From contig NZ_JANFLU010000004.1 of the NCBI RefSeq assembly GCF_024385525.1, forward strand, positions 1-64,000: DNA of 64,000 nucleotides. Direction: 5' to 3'. Positions within the stretch are counted from its first letter, which is position 1, and the number at the start of each line of letters is the position of its first letter. Source of the DNA: Arthrobacter sp. zg-Y238 (GTDB taxonomy: Bacteria; Actinomycetota; Actinomycetes; Actinomycetales; Micrococcaceae). Positions 9,122-17,409 of the stretch are shown piece after piece. The notes below the pieces were generated by a model. The model worked only from the letters and a program-made list of their open reading frames with translations, had not been told where the DNA came from and did no database searches. Made by a program: the position numbers and the translations under genes.

Positions 9122-10231
9122 TCAGGCGTAGGTGCCGACCAGGCGGACCGCGCCGCCGTCAACGCCCTTGGCGCCCTGGACGAAATCGGAATCGGCGCCG
9201 GACGGCGTTTCGATCCCGCCGACGGTGCCCATGACCCAGGCGGGGACGCCGCGGGCCGCGAGGCGCTCAAGCGCCGCGTCCGCGCTTTCCGCGTCGACGA
9301 TCGCCACCATGCCGACGCCGAGGTTCAGCGTGCGTTCGAGGTCCGGCTGAGGGACGTTCCCCAGTTCGGCGATCAGCTTGAACACGGGTGGCAGTTCCCA
9401 GGTGGAGCGGTCCACCGTCGCCTGCAACCCCTTCGGCAGCACGCGGGCCAGGTTTGCTGCCAATCCACCGCCGGTCACGTGGCTGAAACCGTGCACTCCG
9501 GCCGCGTCGTAGCGGGCCAGGTCCAGACAGTCGGCGGCGTAGACGCGGGTAGGTTCGAGCAGTTCCTCGCCCAGGGTGCGCCCCAGCTCGGAAACCTGGC
9601 GCTCAAGCTGCCAGCCGGCATGGTTGATGACGCGTCGGACGAGGGAGTAGCCGTTGGAGTGGATACCCGAGGACGCCATACCGATGACTACGTCGCCGTG
9701 GCGCACGCGGTCGGGGCCGAGGAGCCGGTCCGCCTCCACAACGCCCGTGGCAGCGCCCGCGACGTCGTACTCGTGCTCACCCAGCAGGCCCGGGTGTTCG
9801 GCGGTTTCCCCGCCCACCAGTGCCGTACCGGCCACCTCGCAGGCCGCCGCAATGCCGCGGACTATGTCGGCGATGCGCTCCGGCACCACTTTGCCGCAGG
9901 CAATGTAGTCGGTCATGAACAGCGGCTCGGCTCCCACCACAACGATGTCGTCCACAACCATGCCCACGAGGTCGAAGCCGATGGTGTCGTGGATGTCCAT
10001 GGCCTGCGCGATGGCAACCTTGGTACCGACGCCGTCCGTGGACGTTGCGAGCAGCGGCTTCCGGTATTGGAGCAGCCGGGAGGCGTCGTAAAGGCCGGCG
10101 AAACCTCCCACGCCGCCCAGCACCGACGGATTGTGGGTGGCCTTTACGGCCGCCTTCATCAGTTCAACGGCTTTGTCGCCGGCTTCAACGTCCACTCCTG
10201 CGGACGCGTAAGTGATGGGGGCGGCGTTCAT
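9122..10231 (-). CDS. purM: Phosphoribosylformylglycinamidine cyclo-ligase (AIR synthetase)
   Basis: PurM converts FGAM and ATP to AIR, the fifth step of purine synthesis, in the cytosol. The 369 residues include the N-terminal signature TYASAGVDVEAGDKAVELMK, the conserved TDGVGTK and DIVVVGAEPLFMTDYIA blocks, and the ATP-binding GGETAEHPG and GGGLAANLARVLP segments. All are intact and the length is normal for actinobacteria. The ATG overlaps the end of purF by 4 nt, so the pair is translationally coupled and read from the purF promoter. It converges with DUF3073. Confidence 0.97.
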   Translation of the reverse strand: MNAAPITYASAGVDVEAGDKAVELMKAAVKATHNPSVLGGVGGFAGLYDASRLLQYRKPLLATSTDGVGTKVAIAQAMDIHDTIGFDLVGMVVDDIVVVGAEPLFMTDYIACGKVVPERIADIVRGIAAACEVAGTALVGGETAEHPGLLGEHEYDVAGAATGVVEADRLLGPDRVRHGDVVIGMASSGIHSNGYSLVRRVINHAGWQLERQVSELGRTLGEELLEPTRVYAADCLDLARYDAAGVHGFSHVTGGGLAANLARVLPKGLQATVDRSTWELPPVFKLIAELGNVPQPDLERTLNLGVGMVAIVDAESADAALERLAARGVPAWVMGTVGGIETPSGADSDFVQGAKGVDGGAVRLVGTYA

Positions 10232-11796
10232 ACGGCTTCTTTCTTTTCGGCGTCGGTAAGCAGGTTCTCGTATTCGCTGTCCGGTCCCGGGTCACAGCCG
10301 TTGGAGCCGGCGTCCTCCGCGGGATTGGCGGGGTTGGCGGGTTCCAGCAGGTTCTTCCCCAGCCGGTCCGCGGCGGGCAGCTCGATCGGGTAGACACCGG
10401 TGAAGCAGGCCGTGCACAACCGTTCCCGCGGCTGCAGGGTTGCGTTGATCATGCCGTCTTCGGAAATGTAAGCCAGGCTGTCCGCGCCGATGGATGCGCG
10501 GATTTCCTCCACGGCAGCGCCGTTGGCGATCAGCTCGGCGCGCGAGGCGAAGTCGATGCCGTAGAAGCACGGCCACTTGACCGGGGGAGAGGAGATCTTC
10601 ACGTGTACCTCAAGGGCACCGGCTTCGTGCAGCATCCGGACAATGGCACGCTGCGTATTGCCGCGCACGATCGAATCATCCACCACCACTACCCGCTTGC
10701 CGCGGATCACGGATTCGAGGGCGTTCAGCTTCAGCTTGATGCCGAGCTGGCGAAGGGTCTGGCTGGGCTGGATGAAGGTGCGTCCCACGTAGGAGTTCTT
10801 GACGAAGCCATGGGCGAAGGGAATGCCGGATTCCTCGGCGTATCCCACCGCGGCCGGGGTGCCGGATTCCGGGACCGGGATCACAATGTCCGCCTCAACC
10901 GCGTTCTCCCGTGCCAGCTGGCGGCCCATCTCAACGCGGGATTCGTATACGGACCGGCCGGCAATGGTGGCATCGGGGCGGGCGAGGTAAACGTACTCGA
11001 ACACGCAGCCGGCCGGCGTCGGCTCACCGAAGGTACGGCTGCGGACCCCGGATTCGTCAATGGCGATGAACTCGCCCGGCTTGATCTCCCGGATGAAACT
11101 GGCTCCCACCGTCGCGAGGGCGGAGCCTTCAGAGGCCACCACCCAGCCGCGCTCCAGGCGCCCAAGCACCAGCGGCCGGACGCCGTAGGTGTCCCGCGCG
11201 GCATAGAGGGTGCCCTCATCCATAAACACAAAGGAGAACGCGCCGCGCAGTTTCGGCAGCAGTTCCATGGCCGTGTCCTCGAGTGACCGTCCGTCGCTGC
11301 CGTTGAGGAGGGCGGTGACCAATGCCGTGTCCGAGGTGTTGCCCTGGGCGATTTCACCGGCGCGGGGCCGGCCCTCGCGCTCGAGGATCAGTTCATACAG
11401 TTCGGCGGAGTTGGTCAGGTTGCCGTTGTGCGCCAGGGCCACGGTGCCGCTCGCCGTGGCGCCGAGGGTGGGCTGGGCATTGGCCCAGTGGGAGGCTCCG
11501 GTGGTCGAATACCGGCAGTGCCCAACGGCTATGTGCCCCAAGAGGGTATTGAGCGTGGTTTCGTCGAAGACCTGGGAAACCAGTCCCATGTCCTTGTAAA
11601 CGCTGATGCGGTTGCCGTCGCTGGTGGCGATGCCGGCGGACTCCTGTCCCCGGTGCTGCAGGGCGTAAAGACCGTAATAGGTTAGCTTCGCTACCTCTTC
11701 GCCGGGGGCCCAGACTCCGAAGACCCCGCAGGCATCCTGTGGGCCTTTTTCGCCGGGCATCAGATCATGGGAAAGCTGTCCGTCTCCACGTGCCAT
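10228..11796 (-). CDS. purF: Amidophosphoribosyltransferase
   Basis: PurF makes 5-phosphoribosylamine from PRPP and glutamine, the first committed step of purine synthesis. The 522-residue precursor has a 22-residue propeptide before the catalytic Cys23 (DACGVFGVW). The class II glutamine amidotransferase domain includes HRGQESAGIA and AHNGNLTN, and is followed by a PRTase domain with the PRPP loop VVVDDSIVRGNTQ. The C-terminal tail after about residue 480 is low complexity. The ATG is preceded by GACAAT 6 nt upstream, consistent with a leaderless transcript. It is coupled to purM by a 4-nt overlap. Confidence 0.97.
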   Translation of the reverse strand: MARGDGQLSHDLMPGEKGPQDACGVFGVWAPGEEVAKLTYYGLYALQHRGQESAGIATSDGNRISVYKDMGLVSQVFDETTLNTLLGHIAVGHCRYSTTGASHWANAQPTLGATASGTVALAHNGNLTNSAELYELILEREGRPRAGEIAQGNTSDTALVTALLNGSDGRSLEDTAMELLPKLRGAFSFVFMDEGTLYAARDTYGVRPLVLGRLERGWVVASEGSALATVGASFIREIKPGEFIAIDESGVRSRTFGEPTPAGCVFEYVYLARPDATIAGRSVYESRVEMGRQLARENAVEADIVIPVPESGTPAAVGYAEESGIPFAHGFVKNSYVGRTFIQPSQTLRQLGIKLKLNALESVIRGKRVVVVDDSIVRGNTQRAIVRMLHEAGALEVHVKISSPPVKWPCFYGIDFASRAELIANGAAVEEIRASIGADSLAYISEDGMINATLQPRERLCTACFTGVYPIELPAADRLGKNLLEPANPANPAEDAGSNGCDPGPDSEYENLLTDAEKKEAV

Positions 11797-11802
11797 GTGT
11801 GA

Positions 11803-11808
11803 ATTGTC
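11803..11808 (-). promoter_or_regulatory. -10 box of leaderless purF-purM operon
   Basis: GACAAT on the minus strand lies 6 nt before the purF ATG. No purine riboswitch or PurR-type palindrome is visible next to it. Confidence 0.45.
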
Positions 11809-11846
11809 TCATGGACAGCCGACGGTGCGGGCTGTGTGCGCCAGCG

Positions 11847-12167
11847 TTACGACGGCGGCTGTTCCCGGCTTTCCGGCTCGGCGGGATCCACGCTTTCAAC
11901 CGTGGACCGGCGAGCCCTGCGGACACTGATCCAATCGAGGATGAGGGCGGTCAAGGCTCCCAGCAGCAGCCCCGGGAGGCCGAACATTATGGTGAAGAAC
12001 CCGAGGGTGGCCTCACGGGTGAAGCTGGGGTTCTCGGCCCCGCCATAGGCGACAAAGAGGGCAGCAATAAACCCGGCAACCACGCCCAGTGCCAGGAAAG
12101 GGACGAAACGGGGAGCGCGGCGGACCGTAATCTCGCGGCGCTCAGGGCTGTGCTGCTCGGAAACCAT
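11847..12167 (-). CDS. Small two-helix membrane protein, conserved hypothetical
   Basis: This 106-residue protein has two hydrophobic helices (about residues 20-42, FVPFLALGVVAGFIAALFVAY, and 53-80, LGFFTIMFGLPGLLLGALTALIL) joined by a short loop. Both ends are charged. I recognise no domain with a function; similar proteins are common between the purine genes of Arthrobacter relatives. A TAGAAT box ends 6 nt before the ATG, so it probably has its own leaderless transcript, reading toward purF across a 50-bp gap. Confidence 0.7.
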   Translation of the reverse strand: MVSEQHSPERREITVRRAPRFVPFLALGVVAGFIAALFVAYGGAENPSFTREATLGFFTIMFGLPGLLLGALTALILDWISVRRARRSTVESVDPAEPESREQPPS

Positions 12168-12173
12168 GCTCCG

Positions 12174-12179
12174 ATTCTA
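12174..12179 (-). promoter_or_regulatory. -10 box of leaderless small membrane protein gene
   Basis: TAGAAT on the minus strand, 6 nt before the ATG at 12167, is one of the better -10 matches in the window. Confidence 0.5.
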
Positions 12180-12248
12180 CCGGGCGGGTACCCTCCTGCT
12201 GTGCCGATGGAGTTTAGGCGCGGACGGGACGGACCAGGCCCCGGGACG

Positions 12249-12614
12249 CTACGACCCGGTCCGGAACAGCGGCAGCACATCCGAAAGGTCGGCGCGCAGC
12301 CCCGAGGCCGCGACCTTCCCGGCGGCAACGGCGTCGGCCCAGGACTGCCGGCCGGTAACCAGCGCCAGCCAGGTGGCGCCGTCGGTCTCGATGACATTCG
12401 GGGGAGTGCCGCGGGTATGCCGGGGGCCGGCCACGCACTGGGTCACCCCGAACGGCGGAACCCGGACCTCGACGCTGTTGCCGGGGGCGCGTTCGGCGAG
12501 TTCTTCCAAGGCATAGCGCACTGCCATGGCAGTGGTGCCGCGGTCAGTTGCCCCGGCGGCTGCTGCCTGCAGTGCCGCCCGGCCGTCTTCGCCGGAGATC
12601 CGGCGCCGTGCCAC
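12249..12614 (-). CDS. Sterol carrier (SCP2-like) family protein
   Basis: This 121-residue protein resembles the actinobacterial 'sterol carrier family protein' (about residues 25-118: [27 protein letters not shown], then [16 protein letters not shown]). It has the hydrophobic ligand-cavity pattern of SCP2 proteins. No sterol or lipid ligand is known for this branch, which usually lies near purF, as here. It begins 4 nt after the asparaginase stop, so the two are very likely one operon. The ATG at 12614 gives the usual length. Confidence 0.75.
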   Translation of the reverse strand: MARRRISGEDGRAALQAAAAGATDRGTTAMAVRYALEELAERAPGNSVEVRVPPFGVTQCVAGPRHTRGTPPNVIETDGATWLALVTGRQSWADAVAAGKVAASGLRADLSDVLPLFRTGS

Positions 12615-12618
12615 GCTT

Positions 12619-13623
12619 CTAGCCCAGCAGCGCCGTGACCGGCGCGCCCAGCCGCAGGCTTCCCACGGGCTGTCCGCCGCCGAGCACCGGCTGCATGATC
12701 TTGTCCAGCACCTTCTCCACGGCCAGCGGGTCGACGGCGCCGCTCGCAGCCAGCAGCGTCAGGCCCACCAGGGATGCGGCGCGGGTATTGCCGTCGAGCA
12801 TCTTCAGTGCCACGGAAGCGCCGGTGTCGGTGCCCAGCACCAGGACACCCTCGGCACCGTTCTTGGCGATGATCCCGAGGTCCTCCATCACAACCGAGTT
12901 CTCGCGGCCGTGTCCGTGCACCGCCCAGGGGTAGTCGAGCATCGCGGTGGCTACCGTTGCCGCACGGGCGTTGCCGTGCTTGCCGGACGGCGCCTTGGCC
13001 AGCCGGCCGATGCCGCGGGCCAGCCCGGTCAGCGAGACAGCGGCCAGCGGTGCACCGCAGCCGTCCACCGCCCAGTGCTGCACGGTTTCACCGGTGAACT
13101 CCTCGATCACCTCGGCGATGCGGCGCTGCAGCGGATGCTGCGGGTCCAGGTAGGTTGCGTGGTCCCAGTTGTTCTCGGTGCAGGCCCAGAGGAAGGCGGC
13201 GTGCTTGCCGGAGCAGTTGAACGCGATCCGCTGCGGCCCCTTGCCTTCGCGGATGAGTTCATTGCGGGCCTCAGCGTCCTGCGGCCAGTCCTCGGGGCAC
13301 TGCAGGTGCCCCTCGGTGACGCCGGCGGCAGCCAGCATGCCGCGGACGACGTCGGTGTGTTCCCGGGAGCCGACGTGGCTGGCGGCGGCAAGGGCCACCT
13401 GCGGTCCACGCAGGGGCACTCCGGACTGCATGGCTGCGACGGCCTGGAACGGCTTGAGCGTGGAGCGGGGGAAGATCGGCGTAGTGATGTCACCGAGTTC
13501 CGTGACCACGGTGCCGTCGGCGGCCATCACGACGGCGGAACCGATGTGGCGGGACTCAATAAAACCGTTGCGCTCCAGCACGGCCAGTTCAACGGCGTCG
13601 GACGCGGTAAAAGTTGCGTTCAT
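12619..13623 (-). CDS. L-asparaginase (AnsA/type II Rhizobium etli-like family)
   Basis: This 334-residue enzyme belongs to the thermolabile asparaginase family typified by Rhizobium etli, unrelated to the classical E. coli type. It should hydrolyse asparagine to aspartate and ammonia. Diagnostic segments are [29 protein letters not shown] (Ser-Thr-Leu-Lys), [13 protein letters not shown] and [13 protein letters not shown]. The start at 13623 (MNATFTAS) was chosen because a TAGACT -10 box ends 7 nt before it; a longer reading to 13677 adds 18 residues unlike the family. It is followed after 4 nt by the SCP2-like gene. Confidence 0.88.
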   Translation of the reverse strand: MNATFTASDAVELAVLERNGFIESRHIGSAVVMAADGTVVTELGDITTPIFPRSTLKPFQAVAAMQSGVPLRGPQVALAAASHVGSREHTDVVRGMLAAAGVTEGHLQCPEDWPQDAEARNELIREGKGPQRIAFNCSGKHAAFLWACTENNWDHATYLDPQHPLQRRIAEVIEEFTGETVQHWAVDGCGAPLAAVSLTGLARGIGRLAKAPSGKHGNARAATVATAMLDYPWAVHGHGRENSVVMEDLGIIAKNGAEGVLVLGTDTGASVALKMLDGNTRAASLVGLTLLAASGAVDPLAVEKVLDKIMQPVLGGGQPVGSLRLGAPVTALLG

Positions 13624-13630
13624 GTTCTTC

Positions 13631-13636
13631 AGTCTA
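13631..13636 (-). promoter_or_regulatory. -10 box of leaderless asparaginase gene
   Basis: TAGACT on the minus strand, 7 nt before the ATG at 13623. It is identical to the box at the PPOX, PBP1 and methyltransferase genes. Confidence 0.5.
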
Positions 13637-13915
13637 AAGGGGAGCGGGAGGCGAACCGGCGATGACGGCCCCGGCACCGCCGTCGATCTCGCTGCCCCCC
13701 GCTGTTCCCCGGCGTGCGCTTTACCGCTGCAGCGTCCGCAGTTCCACTATCGATCCACCTTTGGCTACCTGCAAGGGGTGCGGGCCTACAGGTACCGGGC
13801 GGGTGGCAAATAGGTAGCCACGGGGTTTCGAACCGTCGCCGGCAGGCATCCCGGCGGCAATCCGCGCCGCGGCGTCATGTTGGGCAGGTGCTTTCGAGCG
13901 GTCCATCCCAGCAAG
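13637..13915. other. Divergent intergenic region before purD
   Basis: This is the body of the 306-bp gap between the asparaginase and purD genes. It has a 9-bp inverted repeat TGGCTACCT (13762-13770) / AGGTAGCCA (13812-13820) separated by 41 nt. Its role is unknown. No coding sequence or known RNA is seen. Confidence 0.4.
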
Positions 13916-13921
13916 TACCCT
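13916..13921 (+). promoter_or_regulatory. -10 box of purD-purC operon (possibly leaderless)
   Basis: TACCCT ends 8 nt before the purD GTG. A TTCGAG sequence at 13893-13898 gives a 17-bp spacer as a weak -35. There is no Shine-Dalgarno sequence, which supports leaderless initiation. Confidence 0.5.
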
Positions 13922-13929
13922 GATCTACT

Positions 13930-15273
13930 GTGAAGGTTCTCGTAGTAGGCCCAGGCGGCCGCGAACATGCCCTTGTCCGAGCGCTCCTGGCCGATCCCTA
14001 CGTCCGTGAGGTCCACGCGGCACCCGGGAACGCAGGCATTGCCCAGATGGTCCCGGTCCACCCGGTCGAGGCCACCGACCCCGCCGCTGTCACGGACCTG
14101 GCCCGGTCCCTCGGTTCCGACCTAGTGGTTATCGGCCCCGAGGCGCCGCTCGCGGCAGGTGTTGCCGACGCACTGCGGGAGGCAGGGATTGCCGTGTTCG
14201 GCCCGTCGCAGGCGGCCGCGCAGCTCGAAGCTTCCAAGGCCTTTGCCAAGCAGGTCATGGCGGCCGCCAACGTTCCCACCGCGATGGCGCGCATGGCCGG
14301 GACCGTGGAAGAAGCCGCCGACGCGCTTGACACCTTCGGCGCCCCGTACGTGGTCAAGGACGACGGGCTGGCCGCGGGCAAGGGCGTGGTGGTGACCTCG
14401 GACCGGAACGAAGCACTGGAGCACGCCCGAGCCTGCTTCGAGGCAGGCGGAACCGTGGTGATTGAGGAGTTCCTGGACGGCCCCGAGGTCTCCCTCTTCG
14501 TGCTCTCCGACGGACGGCACGTGGTGCCGCTGGCTCCCGCCCAGGACTTCAAACGGATTTTCAACGACGACGCCGGCCCCAACACCGGCGGCATGGGCGC
14601 CTACTCGCCTCTGGACTGGGCACCGGCCGGGCTGGTGCAGGACGTGGTCCGCCGGGTCGCGCAGCCGACCATTGACGAAATGGCTTCCCGCGGCACCCCT
14701 TTTGTGGGTGTGCTTTACTGCGGGCTTGCCCTGACGACGCGCGGGGTGCGGGTCATCGAATTCAACGCCCGCTTCGGTGATCCGGAGACGCAGGCAGTGC
14801 TGGCGCGGTTGAGGACCCCGCTCGGTGGTCTGCTGATGGCCGCGGCCAAGGGTGGCCTGGACGCCATGGAGCAGCTTAAATGGGACCCGCGCCCCGCCGT
14901 CGCCGTGGTGGTGGCAGCGGAAAACTATCCCGGCACGCCGAAGACCGGTGACCGGGTGCGGGGGCTGAAGAAAGCCGCGCAGCTGGAGGGTGTGCACGTG
15001 CTGCACGCCGGCACGAAGCTCAAGAAGGACAAGGTGCGCAGCGCCGGCGGGCGGGTACTTTCCGTGGTCGCGCTGGGTTCCACCTTGGACGAAGCGAGGG
15101 ACCGCGCCTACGCCGGCGTCGACCTGATCCGGCTGGAAGGCTCCCAGCACCGCACCGATATTGCCTTGAAGGCTGCCCGCGGCGAAGTGCGGGTCCCGGA
15201 AGGCAGTTCGGGACAGTCCGGCAGCATGCCTGCGCAGGACGCGGCTGCGGCCCGCGAAGGGAACCCGGCATGA
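13930..15273 (+). CDS. purD: Phosphoribosylamine-glycine ligase (GAR synthetase)
   Basis: PurD joins phosphoribosylamine to glycine using ATP, the second purine step. The 447 residues show the N-terminal KVLVVGPGGREHAL, an ATP-grasp core with YVVKDDGLAAGKGV (about 138-151), the FNDDAGPNTGGMGAY segment, and the FNARFGDPETQ metal-binding block near residue 280. The last 25 residues are extra and low complexity. The GTG start lacks a ribosome binding site but has a -10 box 8 nt upstream. The stop overlaps the purC start by 4 nt, so translation is coupled. Confidence 0.97.
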   Translation: MKVLVVGPGGREHALVRALLADPYVREVHAAPGNAGIAQMVPVHPVEATDPAAVTDLARSLGSDLVVIGPEAPLAAGVADALREAGIAVFGPSQAAAQLEASKAFAKQVMAAANVPTAMARMAGTVEEAADALDTFGAPYVVKDDGLAAGKGVVVTSDRNEALEHARACFEAGGTVVIEEFLDGPEVSLFVLSDGRHVVPLAPAQDFKRIFNDDAGPNTGGMGAYSPLDWAPAGLVQDVVRRVAQPTIDEMASRGTPFVGVLYCGLALTTRGVRVIEFNARFGDPETQAVLARLRTPLGGLLMAAAKGGLDAMEQLKWDPRPAVAVVVAAENYPGTPKTGDRVRGLKKAAQLEGVHVLHAGTKLKKDKVRSAGGRVLSVVALGSTLDEARDRAYAGVDLIRLEGSQHRTDIALKAARGEVRVPEGSSGQSGSMPAQDAAAAREGNPA

Positions 15274-16175
15274 GTGACGGTACGGGCCGTGCGCCCAAGC
15301 TGCCGGGCTGGCGGCATGTGTATTCCGGCAAGGTCCGCGATCTGTACGTGCCCGAGGGAGCCGGGGACGACGCCGGCCGCGTGCTGGTGGTGGCCAGCGA
15401 CCGGATCAGCGCGTACGACCACGTGCTGGCCAGCACCATTCCGGATAAGGGACGGATCCTCACGCAGCTCAGTCTGTGGTGGTTCGACCAGTTGGCGGAA
15501 ATTCCGAACCACGTGATTTCCGCACAGGAAGGCATTCCGGAGGCCGTGGCCGGCCGGGCGATGATCTGCAAGAAGCTTGAGATGTACCCGGTGGAGTGCA
15601 TTGCCCGCGGCTACCTGACCGGCTCCGGGCTGGCCGAGTACCAGGCCTCCCGAACAGTGTGCGGGCTGCCGCTGCCTGCCGGGCTGGTGGACGGTTCGCG
15701 GATTGAACCGGCCGTTTTCACCCCCTCGGCCAAGGCCGAGCAGGGCGAACATGACGAGAACATCACCTTTGAAGCGGTGGTGGACACGGTGGGCGCCGGC
15801 ACGGCCGACGAGCTGCGTTCGCTGACGCTGCAGATCTACACCCGTGCCGAAGCCGTCGCACGGGAACGCGGGATCATCCTTGCCGATACCAAAGTGGAGT
15901 TCGGGAAGGATCCGCTGACCGGGGCGGTCACCTTGGGGGACGAGGTGCTGACCCCGGATTCGTCCCGTTTCTGGGATGCGGCACTGTATTCGCCCGGTCA
16001 GGCCCAGCCGTCCTTCGATAAGCAGTATGTGCGGGACTGGCTTACCTCACCGGCCTCGGGCTGGGACCGGCACTCCGATACGCCGCCCCCTGCCCTCCCG
16101 GACGACGTCGTCGAACGAACCCGGGCCCGGTATGTGGAGGCCTATGAACGGCTGACCGGGGAGGGATTCGTGTAA
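15270..16175 (+). CDS. purC: SAICAR synthase
   Basis: PurC condenses CAIR with aspartate using ATP. The 301-residue protein is of the longer eukaryote/actinobacterial-like type. Motifs include YSGKVRDLY (about 16-24), VASDRISAYDHVL, the ECIARGYLTGSG block and LADTKVEFG. The start overlaps the purD stop (ATGA). It ends before a terminator shared with tRNA-Pro. With purD it forms the right half of a purine cluster whose left half, purF-purM, is read the other way. Confidence 0.97.
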   Translation: MSDGTGRAPKLPGWRHVYSGKVRDLYVPEGAGDDAGRVLVVASDRISAYDHVLASTIPDKGRILTQLSLWWFDQLAEIPNHVISAQEGIPEAVAGRAMICKKLEMYPVECIARGYLTGSGLAEYQASRTVCGLPLPAGLVDGSRIEPAVFTPSAKAEQGEHDENITFEAVVDTVGAGTADELRSLTLQIYTRAEAVARERGIILADTKVEFGKDPLTGAVTLGDEVLTPDSSRFWDAALYSPGQAQPSFDKQYVRDWLTSPASGWDRHSDTPPPALPDDVVERTRARYVEAYERLTGEGFV

Positions 16176-16206
16176 GTTTCCCCGAGGCGCGGGGCGCTTA
16201 ACGCAA

Positions 16207-16238
16207 AAGGGCCGGTCAGATTTCTCTGACCGGCCCTT
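16207..16238. terminator. Terminator between purC and tRNA-Pro
   Basis: A perfect 14-bp stem (16207-16220 with 16225-16238) closes a TTTC tetraloop. TTTT follows on the minus strand and the stem itself ends CCTT on the plus strand, so it can stop both the tRNA and purC transcripts. Confidence 0.88.
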
Positions 16239-16239
16239 G

Positions 16240-16317
<78 letters not shown>

Positions 16318-16458
16318 TAACCACTGCTTCGCTGAAGTGTTTGACGACCTCGCGAAGCAACTTTACAAGGATACTAGACAAATCCCGATTCCGCGAAACG
16401 GGCGTTTTGAACGTCTCCGGCGGCACCTGCGAAAGGCAGGTCCGGACCCCGATCCGAG

Positions 16459-17409
16459 CTAGGCGTCCCGCGCCGTCAGGGTCAGCAGGACTGCCTCGGG
16501 ACGGCAGGCAAAGCGCACCGGCGCGTAGCGCGAGGTGCCGATGCCGGCGGAGACGTTCAGTGGCACCCGGCGTCCCGCATGTGCCCAGGAGGTCAGGCCG
16601 CGGGCCTGCCAGGTCGGCAGGTCGCAGTTGCTGACCAGGGCGCCGTAGCCGGGAATGCAGACCTGTCCGCCGTGGGTGTGCCCCGCAAGGATGATCTCGG
16701 CGCCTCCACCGGTGAATTCGTTTAGTACGCGCTGGTAGGGAGCGTGGGCGACGCCGATTTTCACTTCGGGCGCTGTGTTGGTTCCCGTGGAAGCGGGTAC
16801 GCCGGACGGTGCAAAGCCCTGATATTTGTCCCGCCCCAGATGCGGGTCATCCACGCCGGAGAAGTTCAGGCGTAGGCCGGGCAGGTCCATCACGCTGTTG
16901 GTGTTGGTGAGGTTCTGCCAGCCGGCGTCCTGGAAAGATCCGAAGAGGGTTCCCCAAGGCAGCTTCTCCGGCTCGCGCCGATGCTTGGAGGGGCCCGTGA
17001 AGTACGTAAACGGGTTCTTCAGTACCGGGGCGTAGTAATCATTGGAGCCCGGGACAAATACGCCCGGGAAACGCATTACGGGTTTCAGCGCCTCAAGCAC
17101 GGCTGGTACTGCCTGGGGGTGGCTGAGATTGTCACCGGTGTTGACTACCAGGTCCGGTTCCAGGTCAGCCAGGCCCTGCAGCCAGCGGACTTTCCGTTCC
17201 TGGCCGGGAACAAAATGGATGTCCGAAAGGTGCAGGACCCGCAGGGGAGTGCTTCCGGCCGGAAGGACCCGGACGGTTTCTTCACGGACACCGAAGAGGT
17301 TCCGTTCTATCAGGGAGCCGTAGGCGAAGGCCGCAGCACCGGTGCCGGCCAAGCCGCCGGCCAGCCATGCCGCCTTGCGTCCCACGGATGACAGGGTTGA
17401 ATCAGCCAC
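16459..17409 (-). CDS. Calcineurin-like metallophosphoesterase (YkuE/YaeI-like)
   Basis: This 316-residue protein has an N-terminal hydrophobic segment (about 12-31), so it is probably membrane-anchored. The metallophosphoesterase signatures are LSDIHF (about 63-68), NTGDNLSH, GSNDYY in place of the usual GNHD, and GHTHGGQ (about 237-243). Relatives of the YkuE/YaeI group act on phospholipids such as UDP-diacylglucosamine-like substrates, but the substrate here is unknown. The GTG start overlaps the stop of the class A PBP gene by one base (TAGTG), implying co-transcription and coupling with a peptidoglycan synthase, so a cell-envelope role is reasonable. Confidence 0.88.
   Translation of the reverse strand: MADSTLSSVGRKAAWLAGGLAGTGAAAFAYGSLIERNLFGVREETVRVLPAGSTPLRVLHLSDIHFVPGQERKVRWLQGLADLEPDLVVNTGDNLSHPQAVPAVLEALKPVMRFPGVFVPGSNDYYAPVLKNPFTYFTGPSKHRREPEKLPWGTLFGSFQDAGWQNLTNTNSVMDLPGLRLNFSGVDDPHLGRDKYQGFAPSGVPASTGTNTAPEVKIGVAHAPYQRVLNEFTGGGAEIILAGHTHGGQVCIPGYGALVSNCDLPTWQARGLTSWAHAGRRVPLNVSAGIGTSRYAPVRFACRPEAVLLTLTARDA

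Noticed and set aside
11797-11846. A purine riboswitch or PurR box before purF
   Set aside because: The purF start lies 6 nt after a -10 box, leaving no leader for a riboswitch, and no palindrome is visible.
13820-13840. A tRNA T-arm-like string (GGGTTTCGAACC-like) before purD
   Set aside because: No acceptor, D or anticodon stems can be paired around it.
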